DNA from: Terriglobus saanensis SP1PR4
GTDB lineage: Bacteria; Acidobacteriota; Terriglobia; Terriglobales; Acidobacteriaceae
Assembly (NCBI RefSeq): GCF_000179915.2
Contig: NC_014963.1
Span: 2,418,001-2,482,000, forward strand
Length of the DNA stretch: 64,000 nucleotides
Reading direction: 5' to 3'
Notes under the pieces: generated by a model
Told to the model about the DNA's origin: nothing
The model's database searches: none
Seen by the model: the letters and a program-made list of their open reading frames with translations, nothing else
Shown here: positions 1 to 8,351 of the stretch, piece by piece
Position numbering within the stretch: the stretch's first letter is position 1
How the letters are laid out: each line of letters starts with the position of its first letter
Translations under genes and position numbers: made by a program

Positions 1-650
1 GTGCCAGTAAGTGTGGGATCTAGCAACTGTGGCACAGGGCCCAATCCATTGGTGGAAAGAACGAGACCCGATGCACCCGTACCCGAGCCGCCGGTCGAAG
101 TAGTCGTACCGCCCGGTCCACCCCCACCCGTAATGGTCGTCGTGGTGCCGCCCAAGGTGTTCGTCACGAGTCCGGTGGAAACACCACGCAGGGATCCGCC
201 TGCCTTGGCGCGAAGGAGGTCGGTGTCGGCGATATCCAGATTCACGCGCGCGATAGCAATGTCATAGTTATTTTCCAGCGCCAGGGTAATGGCGTCAGAG
301 AGCGAAAGGTAGATTTTGCCACCGCTCATCAGATCACCCAGACGCGGTGTATTGCTCAGACGCGGACGGGGGTAGTCCATCGAGGTATAAGGAGCCCAGA
401 CTTTGGGGAAAGCCTTTTTCGGCTTGGCGTAGTCGCCCGGCGTATCCCGGAGGAAGAGCGGTTCGGTGTAGACCGGCTGCGGGGCTTGAGGGAGCCCGGC
501 CTGGCCGGTGGTATCGTTCTGCACGGCCTGAGGCGCAGCGGGTGTCGTCGGCGAAGGCGCAGGTGTCTGCTGCCCCCATGCCGTTCCATTCAGAGAACCC
601 ATCAGCATCAGGGCGATTCCTGCTGCAGCCTGCAAATTCTTCGATCTCAC
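1..650 (-). CDS. TolC-family outer membrane efflux protein, N-terminal part (cut by window edge)
   Basis: This minus-strand reading frame starts with GTG at 650 and stays open to base 1, so the C-terminal part is missing. The start is supported by a GGAG-type ribosome site just upstream and by a signal peptide (MRSKNLQ then a hydrophobic stretch, likely cleavage after ASN..TAWG near residue 26). A proline/alanine/glutamine-rich linker follows. Then comes the motif LSLSDAITLALENNYDIAIA, the usual first helix of outer membrane efflux (OEP/TolC) domains. A glycine/threonine-rich insert lies near the left edge. TolC-type proteins form outer-membrane channels for tripartite exporters; which pump this one serves cannot be judged because the downstream genes are outside the window. 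It is divergent from truA. Confidence 0.82.
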   Translation of the reverse strand, partial: MRSKNLQAAAGIALMLMGSLNGTAWGQQTPAPSPTTPAAPQAVQNDTTGQAGLPQAPQPVYTEPLFLRDTPGDYAKPKKAFPKVWAPYTSMDYPRPRLSNTPRLGDLMSGGKIYLSLSDAITLALENNYDIAIARVNLDIADTDLLRAKAGGSLRGVSTGLVTNTLGGTTTTITGGGGPGGTTTSTGGSGTGASGLVLSTNGLGPVPQLLDPTLTG

Positions 651-883
651 GTGTTTGCTCTCCAACAATAACTGCCTGCACCGTATACGGGCGAGACCTA
701 CACTTCGTTCCACGAACGCCTGAATCTTCTTTACGCATTTGAGCCGCAAAAAGGCCCAACGCTTCAAAAGTTTCGAACGCCACAGAATCAAAAGGAACGG
801 AACCTCTGAAGTATAGCAACGCCTCTCTTGGCTTCAGGGTAGAAAAGCAAACGCGCATGGTACCGTCCAAGTGACGGCCTACG

Positions 884-1780
884 ATGACCGCACATTGGCG
901 CCACCCTCCTCACTTCATGCCGGACGCGACTCCCATTTCCGACGCATCAACCTCCCTCCAAGCGTGGAGATTGAAGCTTGCCTATGACGGCACAGACTTC
1001 GCTGGCTGGCAGGTACAGCCGGGCCTTCCTACGATTCAAGGCTCGCTGGCGAGCGCCATTCGTTCTGTAACTTCCGAGGAGGTGTTGCCCCAGGGCTCTG
1101 GCCGAACCGATGCAGGGGTGCACGCACTGGGGCAGGTCGTCTCGCTCAAGTTGGCCGTGCCCATCCCTCCGGACAATCTTAAGCGCGCCCTCAATCGCAT
1201 CCTGCCCACCAGTATTCGCGTTCTGGAAGCTGGAATCGTCGCGCCGGAGTTCCATGCGCGCCGTGGCGTCCTCAGTAAGACCTACCGGTACACCCTCTTC
1301 CTCTGTCGTCCCACAAAGGATGTCGAAGAGATCGTCTGCTCTCCGGAAAGAGCACGCTGGGTATGGCAGTATCCCGCGCCACTTGACGTCGCCGCCATGA
1401 TGCAAGCCGCGGAAAGGTTTGTAGGAACACACGACTTTACCTCGTTTGCCGCCAACGATCCCGAGCGCAAGACCCGTTTGGAGGCGGAAAGCAACGCCCC
1501 GGACAATATCCGAACACTCTATTCGTCGGCATGGACTCTGTGCGGAGACGAACTCTCCTACCAGGTCAGGGGGTCCGGCTTTCTTCACCATATGGTGCGC
1601 AACCTGGTCGGAACCTGCGTCGATGTGGGTGCTGGCCGCATCCTTGCTACTGAGATGGAGAAGATTCTGGTTGCAAAAAATCGCGGTGCCGCTGGCCCAA
1701 CGGCACCGCCGCAAGGCCTCAGTCTGCTCGAAGTCGAATATGGGTCGGAGGATCTCTCCGATAAGGACAAGCGCGCATGA
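884..1780 (+). CDS. truA: tRNA pseudouridine synthase A
   Basis: TruA converts uridines 38-40 of the tRNA anticodon stem-loop to pseudouridine. The sequence shows the family N-terminus RLKLAYDGTDFAGWQ (about residues 29-43) and the catalytic motif GSGRTDAGVHALG with the nucleophilic Asp at about residue 76. The C-terminal FLHHMVRNLVGT motif is also present. Length (298 residues, or 287 from an ATG at 917) is slightly above the family norm. No clear Shine-Dalgarno precedes either ATG, so the start is uncertain. The stop overlaps the next gene's ATG (ATGA at 1777-1780), so truA and the M20 peptidase are probably cotranscribed and translationally coupled. Confidence 0.93.
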   Translation: MTAHWRHPPHFMPDATPISDASTSLQAWRLKLAYDGTDFAGWQVQPGLPTIQGSLASAIRSVTSEEVLPQGSGRTDAGVHALGQVVSLKLAVPIPPDNLKRALNRILPTSIRVLEAGIVAPEFHARRGVLSKTYRYTLFLCRPTKDVEEIVCSPERARWVWQYPAPLDVAAMMQAAERFVGTHDFTSFAANDPERKTRLEAESNAPDNIRTLYSSAWTLCGDELSYQVRGSGFLHHMVRNLVGTCVDVGAGRILATEMEKILVAKNRGAAGPTAPPQGLSLLEVEYGSEDLSDKDKRA

Positions 1781-2997
1781 ACGCCTCAGCCCATCAACGG
1801 ATCGTTCGGATCGCCGCGCTTCCGGCAGTGCATCGCGCGTTTCAATGGCTGCACCTGCAGGAACAACGGTTTCGCCAGTGGCAGATCGATCTGACCCGCA
1901 TCCCTGCACCTCCTTTTGGAGAAGCCAAGCGCGCCGCATGGACGCTGGAACAGATGCAGACGCTCAGCCTGACTTCTACCGGAATCGACGGCGCTGGCAA
2001 TGCGATTGGTTATCTTCGCCCACCCGTGCCCGGAGAGCCTCTGCTTCTGCTTTCTGCCCATCTCGACACGGTATTTCCCCAGGAGACAGCCATTGACGTC
2101 CGTGAAGACGGCGATCTGCTCCATGCCCCCGGCATCTGTGATAACGGCGCAGGGGTTGCCGGTCTTCTTGCGCTGATTGGGTCCATCCTGCACGCGGGGC
2201 TACCCCTTGCAACCAACATTCTCTTCGCCGCAAATGTAGGCGAAGAGGCCGAAGGCAATCTTCGGGGTATGCGCCATCTCTTTCACGGGGAGATGGGACC
2301 GCGTATCACCACTGCCATCGCGCTGGAGGGAAGCGGCACAGAAACAGTCGTCACACGTGCCCTTGGAAGCAAACGCTTTCAAGTAACGGTAGCTGGCCCC
2401 GGAGGACACTCCTGGACCGACGCTGGGCGCGCCAACCCCATCGTCACACTGGCGCGTGCGATCGCCGAACTCACGCCTCACTCTCTCCTGGAAGATCCGC
2501 GGACGACGATCAACGTCGGCACCATCCAAGGTGGCACCTCGGTCACGGCGATTCCAGAAGTCGCGACCGCTCTCTTCGATCTGCGCTCGGTGGATGAAGG
2601 AGAACTTCTCGCCAGCGAAGTCCGCCTCTTCCGTGCAGTAGAAGATGCAGTACTCGCTGCAAACCTCTCACCAGGGAAAGACCTCAGTACGGAGGAGAAC
2701 CTCCGCTTCCATATCCGCTCCATCGGCGACCGCCCCGCCGCCACGCTGCCCGAGGATTCTCCTCTCCTCCAGACGATTCAGGCAGTAGACCGTCACCTTG
2801 GCATTCGGACCAGCGAGCGTGTCGGATCCACCGATGCGAACCTCCCTCTGTCCCTCGGGATTCAGGCCGTCGCCATCGGCGCGGGAGGACGCGGAGGCGG
2901 CATTCATACCCTGCGCGAATGGTACGATCCGCGTGGCCGGGAGATAGCGCTGCGAAGAATCCTGCTCACGCTCGTCGACCGCTGTGATCTCAAATGA
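1777..2997 (+). CDS. M20 family zinc peptidase (ArgE/DapE/PepT-like)
   Basis: A co-catalytic zinc hydrolase of the M20 family, which includes aminoacylases, dipeptidases and tripeptidases. Visible metal-site motifs are SAHLD (His about 95, Asp 97), CDNGAG (Asp about 122), the general base and ligand pair in NVGEEAEGN (Glu 156/157), and a C-terminal GGIHTLREW (His about 377). The dimerisation-domain signature GPGGHSW is present. The 406-residue length is normal. Substrate cannot be deduced: its closest features resemble peptidase T-like proteins, but a deacetylase role such as ArgE is possible in principle. It overlaps truA by four bases and is followed closely by a transporter gene. Confidence 0.85.
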   Translation: MNASAHQRIVRIAALPAVHRAFQWLHLQEQRFRQWQIDLTRIPAPPFGEAKRAAWTLEQMQTLSLTSTGIDGAGNAIGYLRPPVPGEPLLLLSAHLDTVFPQETAIDVREDGDLLHAPGICDNGAGVAGLLALIGSILHAGLPLATNILFAANVGEEAEGNLRGMRHLFHGEMGPRITTAIALEGSGTETVVTRALGSKRFQVTVAGPGGHSWTDAGRANPIVTLARAIAELTPHSLLEDPRTTINVGTIQGGTSVTAIPEVATALFDLRSVDEGELLASEVRLFRAVEDAVLAANLSPGKDLSTEENLRFHIRSIGDRPAATLPEDSPLLQTIQAVDRHLGIRTSERVGSTDANLPLSLGIQAVAIGAGGRGGGIHTLREWYDPRGREIALRRILLTLVDRCDLK

Positions 2998-3013
2998 ACA
3001 GGGATACTGCGGC

Positions 3014-3937
3014 ATGACAACCAGAAAAGACTCCATCACCGCGCATCTCCTCCTTTTGGCGGTCGTGGCCCTCTGGGGTGGGACCTTCGTCCTGGTGAAA
3101 GACGCCCTCATCGACGCCAGTCCCCTGTTCTTCAACCAGATCCGTATGGCACTTGCCTTCGTGGTGCTTGCCGGCATTCACTGGAGGATCTGGCACAGCC
3201 TGACGCGCACCTCCCTCATCGCGGGTGCTGTCGCGGGTCTCTTTCTTGCTGCGGGCTACGATTTCCAGACTGTCGGCCTCGCGCGTACGACTCCATCCAA
3301 ATCTGCCTTCCTCACAGGCCTGGTCGTAGTCTTCGTCCCGCTGCTGAGTGCGATTCCAAAACTGCGCCCCGCAGGAGTCGGAAGCCCAAGGTGGCCGGCA
3401 ATCGCAGGAGCTGTGCTCGCTTTTGTTGGCATTCTTCGACTGACCTTACCCTCCGGCACTCCCATGCAAGAGATGTGGAGTGCGATCAACGTAGGGGATC
3501 TGCTGTCGCTGGCCTGCGCACTTGCCTTCGCCCTGCATCTGCTCGCCCTGGGACGCATGGCCCGGGAAGTCCCCACAGGCCACCTTGCCACCCTGCAGAT
3601 AGGGTTTTGCGTCCTGTTCATGACCTTCGCCACACCAACATTCGAGAAAAGTTATTTTCATATGACACCACGCCTCGTCCTGGCCCTTGGGATCTGCGCT
3701 GTCTTTGCCACAGCCGCGGCATTCAGCATTCAGACCTGGGCCCAGCAGCACCTCAAACCGACGCACACGGCGCTTTTGCTCTCGCTGGAGCCTGCCTTCG
3801 CCTGGATAATGTCGCTTTTGTTGCGTCGCGAGGCCTTCAGCCTCCGCTCCGCTCAGGGTGCGGGCCTTATCTTTGCAGGCATCCTTGTAACAGAACTTCT
3901 GACCTTTCCCGTCGCCCTGGAGCCCGAAGCCAACTAG
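3014..3937 (+). CDS. DMT-superfamily EamA transporter
   Basis: An inner-membrane protein of about 307 residues with ten predicted hydrophobic segments and the two-fold EamA organisation. The N-terminal repeat contains the typical ALWGGTFVLVKDAL stretch and the C-terminal repeat the TALLLSLEPAFAWIMSLLLRRE stretch typical of drug/metabolite exporters. The ATG at 3014 is chosen because AGGGA lies nine bases upstream. A longer frame from 2984 would overlap the end of the M20 peptidase gene. Such proteins usually export metabolites or amino acids; the substrate is unknown. It is probably in the same unit as truA and the M20 peptidase. Confidence 0.85.
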   Translation: MTTRKDSITAHLLLLAVVALWGGTFVLVKDALIDASPLFFNQIRMALAFVVLAGIHWRIWHSLTRTSLIAGAVAGLFLAAGYDFQTVGLARTTPSKSAFLTGLVVVFVPLLSAIPKLRPAGVGSPRWPAIAGAVLAFVGILRLTLPSGTPMQEMWSAINVGDLLSLACALAFALHLLALGRMAREVPTGHLATLQIGFCVLFMTFATPTFEKSYFHMTPRLVLALGICAVFATAAAFSIQTWAQQHLKPTHTALLLSLEPAFAWIMSLLLRREAFSLRSAQGAGLIFAGILVTELLTFPVALEPEAN

Positions 3938-4076
3938 TCCTAGACTCATCCTTATATACCCTTTGGACCTTTCCGTGCGTCTAAATCCCCAAAGGGTGGG
4001 CCGGTGCATCTATACCGGAACAGACCTATACTCGGAAGCTTGAGCGACCGAACCCATACGAGGGATACTGCAGCAT

Positions 4077-5729
4077 ATGGAACAAACTCAGCCCAAATCT
4101 AATGGCTTTCTTGACCGCATTAGGAATCACCGCCTATCGGCCACTTTCTTACTTCTCGGCGTTCTCTCCGTCGGCATCCTTGCCGGGTCTGCGCTCACCA
4201 CTACAGTTCACGGCAAAGAGCAGCAGATCAACAGCGCTGACGCCGCACCGCTCCGCATCCCACCCATGACCTCCACTTCCAACGCCTTCTCCACCATTGC
4301 AAAACAGGTGGGTCCAGCGGTTGTAAACATCAATACCGAGTCACTTCCCAAGCAGTCCACGGCACCAAAGCGCCGCACACAGCGCCGTGGTCAGGGTCAG
4401 GGTAACGATGATGATCCGCAGCAGCAGGGAGATATGCAGGACTTCTTCAACCGCTTCTTCGGCGGACAGCCCGGCGGCGGGGATGGAGATGATGAAGATG
4501 GTGCCGGTGGTGGCGAACGTCGCGCCCTCGGTTCCGGTTTCATCGTGGATCCGCGCGGTTACATCATCACAAACAATCACGTCGTCGACAAAGCGGACAA
4601 GATCTACGTCAAGCTTTCGACCGACTCCGACAACGGCCTTGGCCGTCTGGCGCGCGTGATCGGTACTGACAAAGACACCGACATCGCCGTCATCAAGATC
4701 GACACAAACCAGACGCTCCCCACGGTCAAGCTGGGCAACTCCGATTCTGCGCAGGTAGGAGATTGGGTGCTCGCCATCGGCAGCCCCTTCAACCTTTCGC
4801 AGACTGTAACGGCCGGAATCGTCTCTGCCAAGAACCGCACCATCGAAGATGGTCCGCAGAGCCAGTTCCAGCGCTTCATCCAGACGGACGCTTCCATCAA
4901 TCCCGGCAACTCGGGCGGTCCCCTGGTCGACATGACTGGAGCGGTGGTCGGCGTCAATACGGCGATCTACACGCAATCTTCGGGCTCGGTCGGGCTTGGC
5001 TTTGCGATGCCGTCCAACACCGTAATCAACGTCTACAACATGCTCATCGCACCCGAGCACAAGGTTGTTCGCGGGTCGATCGGGATTGAGTTCCAGACCG
5101 GCGTCTCCTCTGCGGTAAGCCGAATGTACGGCTTCTCCAAGGGCGGCGTGCTCATCAACAGGATCACGCCTAATGGTCCCGCTGCCAAGGCGGGTCTTCA
5201 GCCTCAGGACGTGATCGTCTCCATTGACGATCGACAGGTGAAAGACGGGGATGACCTGGTCGCTGATATTGCACCTCGTCATCCCGGTTCCACGGCCAAG
5301 ATCACCTATCTGCGTAACGGAAAGCAGAACACTGCCACCGTCACGATTGGAGATCGCTCCAAAACCGTCGCTGCGATCGCAGGCAATGGCGACCCAGACG
5401 ATAACTCGCCCCAGAAGGACGACGCCACTCAGGGCAAGATCGGCATTACGGTAAGCGCCGTCCCCCCCGCTCTGGCTAAGGCACAGGAGATCAGCGGCGG
5501 CGTGTTGGTCACTGCGGTTCGTCCCGGTTCCTTCGCGGACGACCTCTCCCCTCGTGGGCTGGATAAGGGTGACATCATCGTGGAAATCAACCGCCATGTT
5601 GTGACGGACCAGGCTTCCCTGACCTCGATCGTCAATGGCCTAAAATCCGGCGACGACGTTGTCTTCGTGATTCGTAATGCGAGGGCACGTGATAAATCCA
5701 ACACGTTCCTCGGTGGAACCTTGCCGTAG
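4077..5729 (+). CDS. degP: HtrA/DegP-type periplasmic serine protease with two PDZ domains
   Basis: An envelope protein-quality-control protease anchored by one N-terminal membrane segment (about residues 20-42). The trypsin-like domain carries a complete triad: His168 (ITNNHVVD), Asp202 (DKDTDIAVIKI) and Ser279 (NPGNSGGPLV). Two PDZ domains follow, at about 325-425 and 450-545, so this is the Do/DegP-DegQ architecture. An unusually basic, Gln-rich then Asp/Gly-rich stretch (about 97-147) sits where the LA loop lies in DegP and could influence oligomer regulation. GAGGGA lies upstream of the ATG. A strong hairpin terminator follows at 5749, so the gene is probably monocistronic. Confidence 0.95.
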   Translation: MEQTQPKSNGFLDRIRNHRLSATFLLLGVLSVGILAGSALTTTVHGKEQQINSADAAPLRIPPMTSTSNAFSTIAKQVGPAVVNINTESLPKQSTAPKRRTQRRGQGQGNDDDPQQQGDMQDFFNRFFGGQPGGGDGDDEDGAGGGERRALGSGFIVDPRGYIITNNHVVDKADKIYVKLSTDSDNGLGRLARVIGTDKDTDIAVIKIDTNQTLPTVKLGNSDSAQVGDWVLAIGSPFNLSQTVTAGIVSAKNRTIEDGPQSQFQRFIQTDASINPGNSGGPLVDMTGAVVGVNTAIYTQSSGSVGLGFAMPSNTVINVYNMLIAPEHKVVRGSIGIEFQTGVSSAVSRMYGFSKGGVLINRITPNGPAAKAGLQPQDVIVSIDDRQVKDGDDLVADIAPRHPGSTAKITYLRNGKQNTATVTIGDRSKTVAAIAGNGDPDDNSPQKDDATQGKIGITVSAVPPALAKAQEISGGVLVTAVRPGSFADDLSPRGLDKGDIIVEINRHVVTDQASLTSIVNGLKSGDDVVFVIRNARARDKSNTFLGGTLP

Positions 5730-5748
5730 GTCGTTCTGAACGTTGCAG

Positions 5749-5784
5749 AAGGGGTTGGAGACACATGTCTCCGGCCCCTTTTAC
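5749..5784 (+). terminator. Intrinsic terminator after degP
   Basis: A 14-pair stem (5749-5762 with 5767-5780, including two G-T pairs) with a 4-base loop is followed by TTTT, twenty bases after the protease stop codon. Confidence 0.8.
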
Positions 5785-5877
5785 TTTCCGCGGCCTCTTG
5801 TAGAGGACGCACGCTTTCTGTAACTTGAAACAGTGACAGGAACCCTGAAACACTCCTCCCCGAGGTCGCTCGCTACC

Positions 5878-6285
5878 ATGCGCCCATTTACTCTCACTGC
5901 TCTCTTTTTGCTCGCCCTGATCTCTTCAACCCCATCCCAAGCTGTTCGAACACGGCGCGGACCCACCTCCGGCAGAGCTTCACAGCGCGGGACAAAGGCT
6001 TCCAAGCACAAAGCAGAAGCCGTATCGCATCCGCGCGCGATCGAAGACGCCCGTGCGACACAGATTCAATCCGCTCTGATCAAAGCCGGTTACATGTCGG
6101 GAGAACCGACCGGCCACTGGGACTCTGCAAGTGAGACAGCCATGCAAAAGCTCCAATCGGACAACGGCTGGCAGAGCAAGCTCGTTCCGGATTCGCGCGC
6201 TCTCATCAAGCTGGGTCTCGGACCACAGACGCCGCAGACCACCACCGCCTCGTCCGCGGCTCCCACCGCACATATCGCGCAGTAG
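5878..6285 (+). CDS. Exported peptidoglycan-binding-like protein
   Basis: A 135-residue protein beginning with a clear signal peptide (MRPFTLTALFLLALISSTPSQA). The frame can be extended upstream to a GTG at 5833, but the signal peptide favours ATG 5878. After a basic Ser/Thr/Arg-rich linker there is a segment ARATQIQSALIKAGYMSGEP...ASETAMQKLQSDNG (about residues 48-95). It matches the three-helix PG_binding_1 pattern that binds peptidoglycan in many hydrolases. No catalytic domain is attached, so it is probably a cell-wall-binding periplasmic protein. The C-terminus is a low-complexity Thr/Ala/Pro tail. It lies 15 bases upstream of another exported protein gene. Confidence 0.7.
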   Translation: MRPFTLTALFLLALISSTPSQAVRTRRGPTSGRASQRGTKASKHKAEAVSHPRAIEDARATQIQSALIKAGYMSGEPTGHWDSASETAMQKLQSDNGWQSKLVPDSRALIKLGLGPQTPQTTTASSAAPTAHIAQ

Positions 6286-6300
6286 CCGCGTGACCCCACG

Positions 6301-6897
6301 GTGAAGCGGCATCTTCTTACCCTCCTCGCCGGTCTGGTGCTCGCGCTAGCTTCCGTTCCCGCGAGGGCTCTGGAACTCCGCATCACGGCGAAGGCTCTCG
6401 AACGCACGCTGCAGGCGCAGCTCTTCACCAACATTGAAGGTCGTTACTACATGCGCGGAGATCCAAATTCCGCCTGCTTCGTCTATGCCGACCAACCGCA
6501 CGTCTCTTTTCAGGACGACCGCGTCGTCGTCCATGTACGCACCAACTCGCGCCTGGGCACAGGCATGTTCGGCAAGTGCGTTGGCCTAGGCTTTAACACG
6601 CAGGCAGACGTTTCGTTCATCCCCGACGCGGAGGGAGAAACCATCGGCTTTCGCGATGCGCGCATCGAGCGCTTTACCGGCAACAAGGAGCTGGATTTTC
6701 TCGTCGTCCCGTTTCTGAGTCGCAAGCTGCCCCAGCAGATGAAGGTCAACGCCGCCGATATGTTGCGCAGTCTGCTCGCCACGTCGCTGCAGTCGACCGG
6801 TTATGCCATGAAGCTGACAAACCTTAAGATTCACTCGATGCAGGTGCAGAAAGACGTTCTCATCGTCGATCTGGATGGCTCGCTCGACGTAGATTGA
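6301..6897 (+). CDS. Exported protein of unknown function
   Basis: A 198-residue protein with a signal peptide (MKRHLLTLLAGLVLALASVPARALE, GTG start at 6301). The mature part is rich in beta-type segments: helix-like ALERTLQAQLF, then YYMRGD, two cysteines, then repeated amphipathic strands, ending with VLIVDLDGSLDVD. The general layout is reminiscent of periplasmic lipid-binding-like proteins (YceB/DUF1439), but similarity by eye is weak and no function is assigned. It probably shares a transcript with the preceding peptidoglycan-binding-like gene and is convergent with the FtsB-like gene. Confidence 0.6.
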   Translation: MKRHLLTLLAGLVLALASVPARALELRITAKALERTLQAQLFTNIEGRYYMRGDPNSACFVYADQPHVSFQDDRVVVHVRTNSRLGTGMFGKCVGLGFNTQADVSFIPDAEGETIGFRDARIERFTGNKELDFLVVPFLSRKLPQQMKVNAADMLRSLLATSLQSTGYAMKLTNLKIHSMQVQKDVLIVDLDGSLDVD

Positions 6898-6914
6898 TGG
6901 AGTTTAGGGAACCG

Positions 6915-7325
6915 CTAGTGCTTCGCAGGCTCGACGGGAAGGGTATAGATCACTTCTCCGGGACGCGTGTAGTGGAGTTCTTCGCGTGCCTCATGCTCAA
7001 TCGCATTGGGATCGCTCTTGAGGCGTTCCACGTGCGCGTGTAGACGCTCATTTTCTTTCGTCAGATCGCCCAACTGCGCGTCCAGACTCTTGGTGTCCAT
7101 ACGCTTCTGCTGGAAAGCCGTCAGGCCATTCCGTCCGAAGACGACATGATATCCAAGCATTAGTGCTAAAACGCCCACAGCACCAGTCGCCATTCTCCGC
7201 CGACGTTGATACGCCTTTTCTCCCATGCGCGCTGCGGCAGAGGTAAGACGATGCAACGAAAGGGATGGGCTCACTCTTGGATTCATGACAGCTTTCAGTA
7301 GAACCTGAACTTCCCCTGGCATCAA
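6915..7325 (-). CDS. ftsB: FtsB/DivIC-like septum formation initiator protein
   Basis: A small bitopic membrane protein. It has a basic cytoplasmic N-terminus (QRRRR), a single membrane segment (about residues 46-65) and a coiled coil (LDAQLGDLTKENERLHAHVERLKSDP, about 80-107). These are followed by the family signature IEHEAREELHYTRPGEVIY, matching the A.E.L...PGE pattern of FtsB/DivIC. Such proteins bridge FtsL and FtsQ in the divisome. The first possible start is TTG 7325 with ATG right after it at 7322; a later ATG at 7286 is an alternative. It is divergent from the small membrane protein gene at 7401. Confidence 0.82.
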   Translation of the reverse strand: MMPGEVQVLLKAVMNPRVSPSLSLHRLTSAAARMGEKAYQRRRRMATGAVGVLALMLGYHVVFGRNGLTAFQQKRMDTKSLDAQLGDLTKENERLHAHVERLKSDPNAIEHEAREELHYTRPGEVIYTLPVEPAKH

Positions 7326-7400
7326 CCTTTAGCTCCCACGATTTGCATAGGGGAATCAAGCTCGGAACCTCTACGGTTTTGGTATCCTTGCTCACGGCCT

Positions 7401-7715
7401 ATGCAGATTCTCTTCGCCATCGCGGTGCTCTCCTGTTCTGCTCTGATCTGGGCCGCGATCTCGATTACAAAACATATTCAGCGTACGAACAGGCGTTCTC
7501 GTTCTGCGCATCATGCTCCGGAGACTTTTGTTTCCTACGCCCAGGCTGGGCGTCCGCAGCAAGGCCCCCATCCTCGGGAAGACTTCGCTTCAGGCCTCGC
7601 CTCTCGCCTGTCGCAAGAGCAGTTTTCTCCCCTTTCCACGCGCAGACCTCCGGTCTCCGTCAGACCCGACCTCAACAATCGCAAAGCCAACGGGACTAAC
7701 GGCTTCGCGCGTTGA
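7401..7715 (+). CDS. Small membrane-anchored hypothetical protein
   Basis: A 104-residue frame starting with one hydrophobic helix (MQILFAIAVLSCSALIWAAI), followed by a basic, Pro/Arg/Gln-rich, probably disordered tail. No domain is recognised. It lies between the FtsB-like gene (divergent) and bioY (32 bases downstream), which gives it a plausible operon position, but the composition makes it a weak call. Confidence 0.45.
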   Translation: MQILFAIAVLSCSALIWAAISITKHIQRTNRRSRSAHHAPETFVSYAQAGRPQQGPHPREDFASGLASRLSQEQFSPLSTRRPPVSVRPDLNNRKANGTNGFAR

Positions 7716-7746
7716 ATTGAATCCAAACCGAGGAACAAAGATCACT

Positions 7747-8319
7747 ATGTCCATCAACGTCGCAGGCAAATACTCCGCCGCACCCGCCAAAGCCTACAGC
7801 ATCGTATGGAACACCGTCTTCGTCATTGCCGGGTCGATGTTCATCGCAATCTGTGCTCATATCGCGGTCCCACTTCCCTTTTCTCCGGTCCCGATGACCC
7901 TGCAGCCCTTTGCCGTCATCCTCATGGGTATGATGCTCGGTCCAGTTGCTGGCTCGGCTGCGGCCGCAGCGTATCTTTTCGAAGGCCTGGCCGGCGCGCC
8001 CGTCTTCACAACACATGGGCCCGGCGGTCTGCTTCAGCTCCTCGGTCCGACTGGTGGATACCTGATGTCCTACCCGTTTGCCGCAGCCATCGCGGGTGCA
8101 CTCTTCGCATGCCGGCGAACGTTCTTTGCTGGCGCCCTCGCGGGCACCGCCGCCATGGCCCTCGTGTTCCTCAGCGGTGCCGTATGGTTCGCTACCCTGA
8201 CACACGCTCCGGCCCACGCTGTCTGGATCGCCTCCGTAGCCCCTTTCCTTCCAGGCGAAGTGGTTAAGATCTGCGCCGCCGCTGGCATCGCCTCCGCTCT
8301 ACCCAACTTTCGTAACTAA
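7747..8319 (+). CDS. bioY: Biotin transporter BioY (S component)
   Basis: A 190-residue integral membrane protein. It contains the BioY hallmarks AVPLPFSPVPMTLQPFAVIL, GPVAGSAAAAAYLFEGLAGAPVF and GGLLQLLGPTGGYLMSYPFAA, and ends with a helix LPGEVVKI. BioY is the substrate-binding component of ECF-type biotin uptake and can work alone or with a shared energising module; no ecfA/ecfT genes are nearby. The ATG at 7747 matches the family N-terminus, with GAGGA upstream. Uptake of biotin would serve the AccB/AccC carboxylase encoded in this window. Confidence 0.94.
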   Translation: MSINVAGKYSAAPAKAYSIVWNTVFVIAGSMFIAICAHIAVPLPFSPVPMTLQPFAVILMGMMLGPVAGSAAAAAYLFEGLAGAPVFTTHGPGGLLQLLGPTGGYLMSYPFAAAIAGALFACRRTFFAGALAGTAAMALVFLSGAVWFATLTHAPAHAVWIASVAPFLPGEVVKICAAAGIASALPNFRN

Positions 8320-8351
8320 TTTCCTTACGCAGCATTCTTAGAAAGCAGCAG

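Noticed and set aside
1-267. Proline/valine-rich plus-strand frame at the left edge
   Set aside because: It is antisense to the TolC-family gene and has the composition of a mirror frame of Gly/Thr-rich coding sequence.
3958-4018. Hairpins upstream of degP resembling the dispersed repeat
   Set aside because: ACCCTTTGG/CCAAAGGGT and CCGGT/ACCGG pair well, but the conserved CGCGCGGAGCGCAC block is missing, so it is not counted as a copy.
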